Source of the DNA: Populus alba
Lineage: Eukaryota; Streptophyta; Magnoliopsida; Malpighiales; Salicaceae
Length of the DNA stretch: 64,000 nt
Direction: 5' to 3'
NCBI RefSeq assembly: GCF_005239225.2
Contig: NC_133299.1
Coordinates: forward strand, 8,374,967 to 8,438,966
Under the pieces are notes generated by a model, which had not been told where the DNA came from, ran no database searches, and saw only the letters and a list, made by a program, of their open reading frames with translations. A program made the translations under genes and the position numbers. This document shows positions 1 through 10,362 of the stretch, one piece after another. Position 1 is the first letter of the stretch, and every line of letters begins with the position of its first letter.

Positions 1-900
1 ATCCTTTTGTATAATTTTTTTTTTCAATTTCATATTTAAAACTTGATTTATTGAAAATTAGGCTTCGTGTTTTTTTTTTTTAATGTTTGACATTTCTGAT
101 TAAATGGCTTGGGTCACCGGTTTTATAAGCTAATACATGCTGACATCATATTTGGACTTATTTTCTTTTTTGATCTCATTACTCGACATTGATTTTCTTA
201 CAAAAAAAGCTTCATGGTTTTCTTTGTTTTTCTTTCTATCAGGTTATCCTAATCACATGACCTGACCCGTGAGTTTGACAGGTTAACCTAATTAGCCTCA
301 TATCTTTTTTTTGGCTTTTAATTACTCTTTCTTCTATTAGATCCTTATATGTGGTTAGATTTTTTTTAATTTAATCCTTCAATATTTAATTTATTGAGAA
401 TTGAGATTTGTAATTTTTTCATATTTGGTACTTCCGTTCAAATGGCTTACATCACGAGTTTTGTAAGTTAATGATGGTTTTTTTTTTTTTAAAAAAATTG
501 ATTTCATGATTTTCTTCATTTTTTTTCCTGTTAGGTTATCGAATTTCATAACCTGCCCTATGTGTTTGACGTATTGACCCGAGTGGGCTAAAGCAATTTT
601 TTGGCTTATAATTGCTATTTTTTTTATCCTTTTGTATGATCTATTTTTTTTATTTCATCATTTAACATTTAATTAATGAAAAATTGAGCTTCGAGTTTTT
701 TTAAATTTGATGTTTTTAGTCAAATGACTTAAGTCATAGACTTCAGGTTAACATGAGTTGACATCAATTTTGTTTTCTTGTTTTCTTAAGCTAGGAATTG
801 AGTTTCTTAATTAAGTTTAAGATTTCACATGTTATAATTTTAAAAGATTAAATTAGAGTTGCTTTTTTATGTTATTAAATTAATTAAACTTATTTATCAA
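1..900. repeat. Degenerate tandem array of about 300-bp units
   Basis: Three diverged units begin with 'atcctt' at positions 1, 341 and 626, so the spacing is about 340 and 285 bp. Each unit keeps the same order: an AT-rich start, 'tttaatttattga(g/a)aattgag', then 'caaatggctta..tca..', 'gttaa' and, in the first two, 'aggttatc..a..cataacctg.cc'. No reading frame is conserved. The array may run past the left edge. The family is unknown to me. Similar wording recurs near 33200-33560, so the unit is probably part of a dispersed repeat rather than a satellite. Confidence 0.6.
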
Positions 901-2084
901 TTGAATTTCTTTCTTTTTTTGAAAATCCTAGAGTCTTCTTAACTTTGTTCTTCTTACTTCTAAAAAAAATTGGATTGACCCACTAGGCAAACTATAGATA
1001 TAAGTTTACTTAGATCACTTTTTTTTTTTAATATTTTTTTTTTTGCTTTTGACTTTCAATATTTGACTTATTATAATTGAGTTTTTTAATTTATTTTGAT
1101 ATAAGTTTTATCACAATCTCATTCTTTAGTTTATAGATTTTAGAGATAAATTCAAGTTGATTTAATATATTATTATTTTAATATATTTTTTTAAAATATA
1201 TCATCATTAAAATATTTTGATAATTATATATCACAGTTTTCATGTCCTATATGTTTTCTTTAAGGTTGAAAAAAAAAAAAAACCTTACCAGTACGAAGCT
1301 ATATATATGTATACAGAGAGAGAGAGAGAGAGAGAGCGATCTGTCCCAACTTTTTCAGGAGTTAGGTGCGATCGAAGCAATCTGCATCAAACCAAAATTG
1401 CGTGGACCCAAGACCTCTAGAAGAGGGTATCTTATTCAAATATATACCGACAAGAAGAATTAACTGCTATGGATCATTGACAATACTGTTAGCTATTTTC
1501 GCAATTATAGATAATTTCTTTCAAACATTTTTCATTCAAGTTTCAAAATTCAAACCTGTGGTCCGTTGTTTAAAGAGAGATAATATTATAATAATTATTT
1601 TTTAAAATATTTTTTACTAAAAAAATATATTAAGAAAAATAGAGATATGTATATTTGTATTTTATAGTAAAACTTTACAAATTAAATATACAGTAAAACC
1701 AAAAAACAAATAGGAGGAACCCATAAATAAATCAAAGAAAACCCCAAAATTTTTCTGATATCCAAAACATCTTATTTGACTAGATATCAAAAAAAAAAAA
1801 AAAACATAAAGGTATTTTTTCTCCAAACTTAACCTTAACCCAAAACAAATTGATCCAGTTGGGCTTGAGGCCTATTCCCAGCCCAGACTCAACCATTCTT
1901 TTATTTTTTTGTTTTGGGCTATCGCTGGGCTAGATCCAGCCTGTATAGACTAGACTAGATGCAGCTGACTCGGCTTGGTTACTAGCTCAAGCCAGCAACC
2001 CGGCTGGGCACTGTTGCAGGCACGCATGCTTGTTGCAACAGTACCAAGGTAATTATAATTCAAAAGCAGGGAAAGAAAAAGACT
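901..2084. other. AT-rich intergenic DNA with a GA microsatellite and an old repeat
   Basis: No gene is supported here. A (GA)n run lies at about 1315-1336. From about 1820 to 2084 the composition changes to words such as 'gggctgggc' and 'cagcccag'. This looks like the left part of an older repeat that the hAT element at 2093 interrupts, because the sequence continues at 3404. The short open frames across the GA run are low-complexity artefacts. Confidence 0.5.
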
Positions 2085-2092
2085 GACCTGGG
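2085..2092. repeat. Left 8-bp target site duplication of the hAT element
   Basis: The octamer GACCTGGG lies immediately left of the element and is repeated exactly at 3404-3411 to its right. Eight base pairs is the duplication size made by hAT transposases. Confidence 0.85.
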
Positions 2093-2524
2093 CAGGGGCG
2101 GAAGCAAAGGGGGGCTAGCAGGGGCCCGAGCCCCCCCTGCAACACAATTTTTTTTTAATGCTGGGTATTAGTAATTAAATGTGAGGAGATGCTATATTTT
2201 TTATTTTAAAGAGGTGAGCTTTAAATTTAAATTAAGTGTGATTTTATTTTTGATTTCTTTTGAATTTACTCTTTACTACGTGTGAAGGGAAAAAATATAA
2301 AAGTATTATTTTGTAAAATAAAAAACAGAGACACCAATTTACCGTAATATAAATCTTGCAGCTGATCAAAACATAAATAAAAACATAAATCACGAGCAAA
2401 ATTTTTCTACAAAAAGATCGATGCAAAGTCACCGATTAATTTGTTTTTCATCAAACAAAATAAGGTAACTTAAATTTAAAATCTAATTTTGTTTTGTTTT
2501 GAAACGTTTGTTAATAATTTGATG

Positions 2525-2581
<57 letters not shown>

Positions 2582-2710
2582 CTATCATTTTTGCTCCTTT
2601 TTTTTCTCAGATCTGTTAGTTCTACCAATTATTTTTTTTGAATTCTTGTTATAGTGATTTTTTTTCTAATTAATTAGATATATTTTATTGGTTTGTTTTG
2701 ATTGTGCTTG

Positions 2711-2784
<74 letters not shown>

Positions 2785-3403
2785 CAGAGCCATCAAAATT
2801 ATCAATTTTTTCTTATGATAAATGTTTTGATTTTAGGTTGAAACATGAACAAAATAAGAAGAATTGATTTTTTTTTTTAAAAAAAATATTGATAACTCAC
2901 AACATATTGAACAAACTTTTTCAGTGATAAGGATTGTTAAAATAAGTCTTCGCAATCCATCAGATGGAGGATGATTTTCTTACAAATTATTTGATTGTCT
3001 ATATAGAAAAAAAATTGCTGAAAGATTCACAATTGATATGATAATCGATGATTTATATTCTATAAAAGAACGACGAGCATAGTTAAAATAACTATGTAAA
3101 AATCATTCTTTATTATTTTTTTGCTTTATTTTAAAGTTTATCAAACATAAATAATGCTTCGCTTTAGATAGTGTTTCTTATATATTTTGTATGTTTATAT
3201 TTGATAGGTATAAAAATCAACAACATTAAAGTGATAGATATATTATTAAGATGAAATTAACATTATGGCTTTGACTTAATTTGATATTGCTCCAAATATT
3301 TTACCTTTTTTTTACAACTCATGTACAATAAATTAAAACAAATATTATATCTTGTTATATTAATTTTGGCCCCCCCTAACAAATAATCCTAACTCCGCCC
3401 CTG
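2093..3403 (+). mobile_element. hAT-family DNA transposon, degenerate
   Basis: This 1311-bp element begins CAGGGGCGGA and ends with its exact reverse complement TCCGCCCCTG. G/C runs next to both ends extend the similarity loosely. It is flanked by the exact 8-bp repeat GACCTGGG. Inside are two long (TA)n tracts (about 2531-2578 and 2715-2783). At about 2935-3082 on the + strand is a broken remnant resembling the C-terminal dimerisation region of hAT transposases, with the readable pieces DDFLTNYLIVYIEKK and DMIIDDLYSIKERRA. At least two frameshifts interrupt it, one in an A-run near 3007-3014. It is therefore a deletion derivative of a coding element and cannot move by itself. The TIR resembles that of Tip100-type plant hATs (from memory). 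Confidence 0.85.
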
Positions 3404-3411
3404 GACCTGGG
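3404..3411. repeat. Right 8-bp target site duplication of the hAT element
   Basis: This is an exact copy of the octamer GACCTGGG at 2085-2092. Removing the element and one copy rejoins the host repeat as 'gactgacctgggggtagg'. Confidence 0.85.
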
Positions 3412-3735
3412 GGTAGGACATTATGGACGAAGACTTTGCAGGTGCTCGTCGTTGCTGGGATTCTGGGAAGAAGCTAGGATTCCAACCTCTATTTTTTGGC
3501 TTCCTTTCTGCTCTTTCGTCTTTTCTTTTTTTGTTCTTTTTGTTTCTATTTTTTCAGGTTAATTCTCTCTCCTTTTCTGGTTTTTTTTTTCCCTCTGTTT
3601 TTCCTCTTTCTGGTTTTATGTCTTCTAGGTTGGACCAGTGGTTTGCTGCGAGGGAGAGCAAAGTTCTCTTTCTAGTTTCCTGGGAATGGCTGTCTTTCAG
3701 TTTGGTCACTGAAGTTTTGATATTTTGCAATCAAA
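3412..3735. other. Right part of the repeat interrupted by the hAT element
   Basis: This stretch is T-rich on the + strand and carries a 110-codon open frame (3423-3755) dominated by Phe, Leu and Ser. That composition is typical of pyrimidine-rich non-coding DNA, and no family is recognisable. It appears continuous with 1820-2084 before the hAT insertion. Confidence 0.4.
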
Positions 3736-3738
3736 CCC

Positions 3739-3878
3739 CTGATTTCATTAATTAAACTAATTCAAAGCTTAATTAAGTTTCCAAACTTATCAATTCTTTC
3801 ATTAAGATCCTAATTTCATTAATTGAACTAATTCAAAGTTTAATTAAGTCTTCAAACTTATCAATTCTTTCAAATTTT
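3739..3878. repeat. Two-copy tandem repeat, period 71 bp
   Basis: The segment from 'ctgatttcattaatt' (3739) is repeated from 'ctaatttcattaatt' (3810), continuing through 'aactaattcaaag', 'ttaattaagt' and 'aaacttatcaattctttca'. There are only a few differences between copies. It is non-coding. Confidence 0.75.
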
Positions 3879-5639
3879 TTTATTATCCAAATGACTCCTA
3901 ATTTTATAATCTCATCCTTGTAGGTCCTTAAATTTTCAATTTGTGTTAATGAAATTAGGGGTTTATTTTTGAATTTATTTTCTCATTGTTTTCTTTTACC
4001 AATATATGTTGTCAAAAATTGAGTTATAACTAATAATAATAATATAATTGATTGGGTTTCCTATTATGCCCTTTTTATTAATTAAGAGTACTATAAGTAA
4101 TAGTAGTTATATTAATAATTACATAATAATTGAGAGAATAAAAAGAAAATAACACATTAGAGTAATTTACATTTTATTTTGTTAGACAATCAAAATCAAT
4201 AATATAGAGAGGGAGATAAAGATTAAAGAGGAGGATTTATCTATGATGGATTTTTTTTTTCTTCTATCAATTTAAGGTGTGTGTTTTATATCGTTATATT
4301 TTAAGTGAGTTTCTGTATGCATATAAGGATTATTGAGAAAAGTTTAGAAATTAGGGTTTTCATGATATTTTATTTTTAATCATTTTTAAGGAGTGGATGC
4401 TATACTAATGGAGTCTTAGATTGACAGAAAGTAATTGAAAGTGATTTTATATGTTTTTGATAAATTATTTTTAATTAATAGTGAAATTAAAGAATCAAGA
4501 AAAGATTATGAAGTGGTAACTTTAGTTCACTGCAATTTGGTTTTCTAATAGTTTTATGATGAGAACGACACCTTGTTATAATATGCAATGAGTTTTTTGT
4601 GTATGATTTATAAATATACTTTTGGTTTTTTAAATTTTTGAAAGTACTGAAATTTTGGTATAGTAAATGAATTAATTGTAACTTATATGTATAAGTAAGT
4701 TTTGATATGCTTGATTTAGTTAAAGAGATGAATTGTTATTTATTTAGCATGTGACAATCTTTCTCTATTTATTTATTTTTAGATGATTTGGAAGAGTTTA
4801 GAATGTCAAGTGGTTACTTTATTTGGAAGCTAGTTGATTTTAAATTTTAATATTTCAATAATTTGATAAATTTATGATATTCGCCTTGTAGTACATTTAA
4901 TTTTGTTTATTTTTGAAGTTAGATTATTTATATTGAGTTTAATTAATTTATGATTCAATGTATTTTTTTTTCTTTTAACAAGGTATTATTTTAATTATAA
5001 TTTATTTAATTAAAGTTAAAATGCCTTGCATGCTTATAAAACATGTGGATTTATCATGCAAATGGAGTATTTTCAAGATTTTTGGCTTCAGGTTTGACAA
5101 ATTAAATCATATTTCATACAAGTTATGGATTTATTTATACTCAAATATTTCATTTAAATTATGAAAAACATTTTCCTTTTTAAATGTTATATAGTAACTT
5201 TGGTTATTGATTTCTTTTTTCAGTGTACACCATGTGTGTGTGTGTGTATAATTTTCTAATTTATGTCTTATGTACCATGTGTGTGTGTATAATTTTCTAA
5301 TTTATATCTTATGTATAACCAAACATAATAAAATAATTTTTTTTTAAATTCATTTTTCAATGAATAAAGAGCCATATTGGAAAGTTGATAGCTCAAAAAT
5401 TATATTATTTTAAAGACTTTAATAACTTAAAAATATTATTTTCTAGCTTATTTTACATTATATAGATATACATGAAAATGGTTCAATTCATGTCTCATGA
5501 TAGATTCAAACATAGTTAACTTTTATATATATGTAATTCACATTTGAACAAACAAACAGACACAAATTTATATTAAGCTCCCCTTTGCTCTGTGTGATGA
5601 TAGAAATTCTTTAACACGAAGATTTAGGTGTCGTAATTC
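3879..5639. other. AT-rich intergenic DNA, no gene seen
   Basis: No open frame or known motif is supported. The only structure I see is a short tandem duplication at about 5222-5321: a (TG)n run, then 'tataattttctaattta' and 'tcttatgta', occurs twice with a period of about 48 bp. Confidence 0.5.
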
Positions 5640-6725
5640 ATCGGAAAACAGAGGCATGCCTTGGATCACCTGAGACAAGTATGCTGGAGCAAAAAGAAAG
5701 GTGGACTTGGTTTCTAGGATACCGAGAAATTCAAAATTAGCAGTTCTAGCGATTCAAGTTTGGCGGGTGATCTTTTCACCAGATTCCGTGCTGAGTTCTC
5801 GATGTTTTCCGAGAACCACCCTGTTATTTGCAAAAAATGGTTCTCGGCCAAGCTATACATGGGCAAAGTAGGCCGTTGATTCGGGCCTGAGATGGTCTCC
5901 TAGGAACAACTCTGTGGTGGTTAGGGTTTGGAAGGACAGGCGGATCTCAGTCGTCAAATCATGTTTCTGATTTGACTGGCTGGTGGTCTGAACTGTGGAC
6001 GACTCTCCTTCCTCCACCTAAAGTAAAACATCATGCATGCATGCCGTCTCTTGCATTAAGCTCTTACCCATCCGACCGAACCTTTCTACTAGAGGACTGA
6101 GCATTGGCTAGCTGAGCTGGAACTCCCAGTTCTAGATGTGGAGCTTCTCATGAAGACACTAGTCGTGTGTTTATTAAATGCCCTGTTGCCAAGGCGGTGA
6201 TCTGGTCCTCTAGTTCCGTTGCAAATCCCACTAGTGTACATTAATACACTGGTTTTTGGGCTGGTTTACAGCGGTGAAGAGTCACCTAATTGTCGGTGAA
6301 ATATGCATTTTCCTGGGTTTTTATGGCCGGTATTATGGAAATCAAGGAACTTGCTGTTTTCCAAGCACTGAAGGAGCTGGATATATAGTGATGATATCAA
6401 GACCATGGAAATTTCTCTCATCTCTGGTTACGCAAAAAGAGAGTTCCATTCCAACGCAGATTCGCAGGACAAGTATTACAGGACCATGGATTCCACCAGC
6501 AGATGGCTCACGGTAGAGACCAACTGCTCATCGTTGGTTCAGGGATTTATGAGCCTGCCCAGCCTTGAGATGGTGTCCCATAACTTTGCTTCTCTCTCTC
6601 CTTTTCACATGTTAAAAGGGAAATTAGTAATGTCGTAGCACATGCTAGCAGTAGGCTAGCTGATCCCAAGACCTGGAAACAGGATGCTCCTCAATATTCC
6701 ATCAAGATTGTAGCTTTCTCGTCCA
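5640..6725 (+). pseudogene. 5'-truncated LINE (L1-type) remnant
   Basis: Translating the + strand by hand in changing frames gives pieces of the C-terminal part of a plant LINE polyprotein. CWSKKKGGLGF (5682-5714) is the conserved stretch after the reverse transcriptase. It is followed in another frame by NSKLAVLAIQVWRVIFSPDS (from 5728) and later GSRPSYTWAK and VVVRVWKDRRI, which match the zf-RVT linker. Downstream are an RNase H-like VETNCSSLVQGF (about 6513) and HVKREISNVVAHASSRLAD (from 6608), which resemble the end of the RNase H domain. Stops and frameshifts are frequent and no reverse transcriptase core is present upstream, so this is a dead, 5'-truncated copy. The exact 3' end is not resolved. 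Confidence 0.7.
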
Positions 6726-8829
6726 AAGCCATTTAGCCGATTCAAAGCCCAGCATGTTCGTGTAAAGAAGGGGAGACTCGAAGTGATCATAGATTAAAAT
6801 CAATAGTTTCCTGGACATGTAGACGACCGTTCTGATTATGTTGCTCATTCTGACACGTACTGCTGCCTCATATTCTGCAGAAACTTATGAATGTCGCAAC
6901 TGGTAATTACAATCCTTCTATGATGGAGAATCATTATCTATTGAAGGGGTTATTTACGGACCAATTTCTTTTTTCAGTGTACCTTTCGTTCTATTTTGAT
7001 CTTCACAACAAGCTGCTCACTGTGTGAAGGTTTTGCTGGAAAATGCTTGCAAGAAGTGGGCTTGTGTAGACGGGAAACAACGCGGTGCTTGCTATACAAG
7101 TAGCCTTAATTTGTTGCTTAAAATGCGTCGGTGCGTGGAAAGCATTCGTGCTTTTTAGATAGCTTATTTAACGTTTCTCGGTAGTTAAACCTATCCTCTC
7201 ATCTCTCATCGTGTTGTTCGAAGTTCTATTGCATTTTCTTTTTTCTCGTGTAACACATGACGAAAGTTGATGGATGGTTTTTTTGGTAATGATTCTTTTT
7301 TATTTTATTTTTATTATCATTCTTTTCTCTTTTCTATCCAAAAAAATAAATATTTGTCCTTTTTTATTTTTAATATTTAATTGTTCTTCTAATTTTTATT
7401 TTTGATTTTTTTTTTATAAAAGTTGTGCTTGTTGGATAAAAAGATTAAATGAAATTAAAATTCAGGAATAAAATTAAAAAACAAAATGAGCTTAGAAAAA
7501 TATTAAAAGTAAAATAACTAATAATTCAAAGAATGAGAATTTATATTAATACAAATACAAACTAGCATGATATTTTTTATTTTTAATAGGATAGACACGA
7601 AACTCGAGGTGATGAGACAAAAATATAAAGAAGAATAAAAAGAATTAGCTAGAGCACCCCAGCACTTGAAAGAGCTCAATGTTCTGCTCTCAACACCACC
7701 ATGAAAGACATTATTTGGCTACAAGACAACATTGCATGCACCGCTTGAAGGTCACAGGTATATTCCACTTGTTTGACGTGTGTATTATATGTGTTAACTA
7801 TTATTTTTTGAAATAATATTTTATATTAATAAAAATATTTAGTTATCTATTAGGCAACTTGATTATAACTAAAACATTAAAATGAAAATAAAAATAAAAT
7901 CTTTTGATGTAAATTTAAGAAATTTTGCTTTTAAATAAAATTTATTCATTTTATTATGTTTTAAAAAAACAATTCCTAGATATTGGTTTAAAGTTTTTTG
8001 TTTTTAAAAATAATTTAGTTATTGCATTGTATGAGAAAAAATATTTAAAAATCGTTTTGTAGTCGATCATTTGACCGATGAATCTTGTAAAATGGCTATA
8101 TTACCCCTTTTTATTATTTGAATCCACAACACACCGTTTCGGTGTTGAATTTTTGATTTTTTTTAAAAGTTTTTGTTAATTTCTATGAACTTGAAAGCAA
8201 ATAGGCAACGGTTTTTCAGTCTCTTTTAAGTGTAAATACCAAATTATCCAATATTTAAACCAGCACTCGAAACTGAAGTAAGGACAATGTGGTAAAATGA
8301 ACTGTATCCATAAATAGAAAGCGCAAAAGATGGACGGATGGGAGAGGGAGGGAGGGAGAACAGAGTGAACAAAACAGAGCACCGTGTCTGAACAAAAAAA
8401 AAAGAGAGATACCAGGCAGGAAGAGAACCCGAATACTATTGCAATTTCTGTAGAGATAAGAGAACCCGAATACTATTGCAATTTCTGTAGAGATATTCAT
8501 AGTGCTATTCTTAATTACTTTTTAAAAGATGCTCGCTTTCTTTTGTATGAGTTCCGTTATGGGTTTTCAAACAGAATCTAAGGTGTTTGATGAATTGCCT
8601 GCCGTTGAGGAGACTTTTATTGATGAATGAATCATTTCTATGAAGGTATCTATGGCACTTAAAGTCCGTTTTGTTCTTCACATATAGTTATTATCCGAAT
8701 CAACACTTGCTATCATTGACTTGAATTTTTTTTTTTTTTGTATATAAGTTGGCGTCAGGTGTTGAAAGCCACTGCAGAAGTAGCTGTACTTTGAACTGAG
8801 TTACAGCACTCTCTCATTCAAAAATTGAA
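6726..8829. other. Intergenic DNA and probable PPR promoter
   Basis: The first part may be the 3' untranslated tail of the LINE remnant, and the rest is AT-rich. A 37-bp tandem duplication lies at 8421-8494. The last 300 bp or so should hold the promoter and 5' leader of the PPR gene, but I cannot fix a TATA box or start site. Confidence 0.4.
8421..8494. repeat. Perfect two-copy 37-bp tandem repeat
   Basis: The 37-bp unit beginning 'aagagaacccgaata' and ending 'tgtagagat' occurs twice head to tail (8421-8457 and 8458-8494) with no mismatch that I can see. It lies about 340 bp upstream of the PPR start codon. The lack of divergence implies a recent duplication. Confidence 0.85.
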
Positions 8830-10362
8830 ATGATCACGATGCGTTTTTTGTTCATGAAACCCCATCTTAACTCCTTCTCTCACCGCCAGCACCACCGTTG
8901 TCTTTGCCTCTTAACTACTGAATCAAGCCAAACGTACCCATCTTCACCATCCCCAGTCAATGAAGATCACCTTCTCCGGGTTTGCACCGTCCTCTTCCAA
9001 CAACAAGACTCTTCAGACTTCAAACTCCGTAACAAACTTTCCTCCATTGATTTCAACCTTACCCATGAGTTCTTCCTCCAAGTTTGCAACAAATTCCCAG
9101 CCTCTTGGCGCCCCGTGCATCGCTTCTTTCAATACACACAACAGATGCCTTGTTCACGTTTCACTCATACTTCCGTGTCTTTCAACAAGATGCTTGACAT
9201 CTTTGGAAGATCAAGAAACATTGATCTCTTGTGGGGTGCTGTCCAGGAAATGGCAAAAAGTGGTTTGGTTAATGATAAGACTTTTATAATTGTTTTGAAA
9301 GCACTAGCTTCAGCAAGGGAGTTGAAAAAATGTGCTGAGTTCTTTCACTTTATGAATGAGCATGGATGCGAGTATAGAGTTGAGAGGTTAAACAAGGTGG
9401 TGGAGAATTTGTGCAAGGGTAAGCTTGTTGAGGAGGCAAAGTTTGTGGTTTTGAAGTTGAAGGATTGGATTAGGCCCGACGGGGTTACCTATGGGTGGTT
9501 GGTTAAGGGGTTCTGTGATGTTGGTGAGTTGATCGAGGCTTCAAAGATCTGGAATTTGATGGTGGACGAGAGCATTGAGCCGGAGATCGAGGTGTTTGAG
9601 AAAATGATGGAGACACTTTTCAAGAGGAATGAGTATGATGAGGCTTTGAAGGTGTTTCAGACGATGAGGGTGAATAGAATGGATGATTTAGCGCTCTCCA
9701 CATACAAGCTTGTGATTGAATGGATGTGTAGAAAAGGTAAAGTTGTACAAGCGCAGATGGTGTTTGATGAAATGCGCCAGAGAGGAATTCAAGCAGATAA
9801 TTCAACATTGGGGTCCCTAGTTTATGGGCTTTTAACAAGAGGCCGGCATGCAGAGGCTCATAAAGTTGTCGAAAGGATTGAAAAACCAGACATTAGCGTG
9901 TATCATGGACTGATTAAGGGGCTCGTAAGGTCAAGGAGGGCGAGTGAAGCAACACAGGTGTTCAGAGAGATGATTAATAGAGGCTGTGAGCCTACAATGC
10001 ACACATATATTATGTTATTGCAAGGACATTTAGGGAAGAGAGGGAGGAAGGGGCCAGACCCACTTGTGAATTTTGAGTCTATTTTTGTTGGAGGTTTGAT
10101 TAAGGCTGGGAAGTCATTAGAAGCCACCAAATACGTAGAGAGGACAATGAAAGGATCACTTGAGGTGCCTAGGTTTGATTACAATAAGTTTTTGCATTAT
10201 TATTCAAGTGAGGAAGGTGTGGTTATGTTTAAGGAGGTGGGGAAGAAATTGAGGGAGGCAGGGTTTGTTGATTTGGCGGATATACTGCAGAGGTATGGGG
10301 AGAAGATGGCTACTAGAGAGAGGAGGAGAAGACATTCTGAGTTAGTTAATGGCTCCGAATAA
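8830..10362 (+). CDS. P-class pentatricopeptide repeat (PPR) protein
   Basis: An intronless 510-residue protein. Residues 1-40 are rich in Ser, His and Arg and poor in acidic residues, which suggests mitochondrial import (inferred). From about residue 116 there are roughly eight or nine degenerate 35-residue PPR helical hairpins. Examples start near VSFNKMLDIFGRSRN (117), VTYGWLVKGFCDVGEL (219), STYKLVIEWMCRKGKV (290) and SVYHGLIKGLVRSRR (356). No E, DYW or SMR domain follows, so it is P class. Such proteins bind organelle RNA and help its processing, stability or translation; the target here is unknown. ATG codons occur at residues 1, 4 and 9 and I chose the first. The lack of introns is normal for the family. 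It may correspond to Arabidopsis At1g26500 (recalled from length and layout only). Confidence 0.9.
   Translation: MITMRFLFMKPHLNSFSHRQHHRCLCLLTTESSQTYPSSPSPVNEDHLLRVCTVLFQQQDSSDFKLRNKLSSIDFNLTHEFFLQVCNKFPASWRPVHRFFQYTQQMPCSRFTHTSVSFNKMLDIFGRSRNIDLLWGAVQEMAKSGLVNDKTFIIVLKALASARELKKCAEFFHFMNEHGCEYRVERLNKVVENLCKGKLVEEAKFVVLKLKDWIRPDGVTYGWLVKGFCDVGELIEASKIWNLMVDESIEPEIEVFEKMMETLFKRNEYDEALKVFQTMRVNRMDDLALSTYKLVIEWMCRKGKVVQAQMVFDEMRQRGIQADNSTLGSLVYGLLTRGRHAEAHKVVERIEKPDISVYHGLIKGLVRSRRASEATQVFREMINRGCEPTMHTYIMLLQGHLGKRGRKGPDPLVNFESIFVGGLIKAGKSLEATKYVERTMKGSLEVPRFDYNKFLHYYSSEEGVVMFKEVGKKLREAGFVDLADILQRYGEKMATRERRRRHSELVNGSE

Noticed and set aside
1217..1605. Overlapping 67-79 codon frames around the GA run
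   Set aside because: They run through a (GA)n microsatellite and an A-run, and three frames overlap. No protein-like composition.
3423..3755. 110-codon + strand frame starting MDEDFAGARRCWDS
   Set aside because: Mostly Phe, Leu and Ser from pyrimidine-rich repeat DNA, and the region is the right half of an interrupted repeat.
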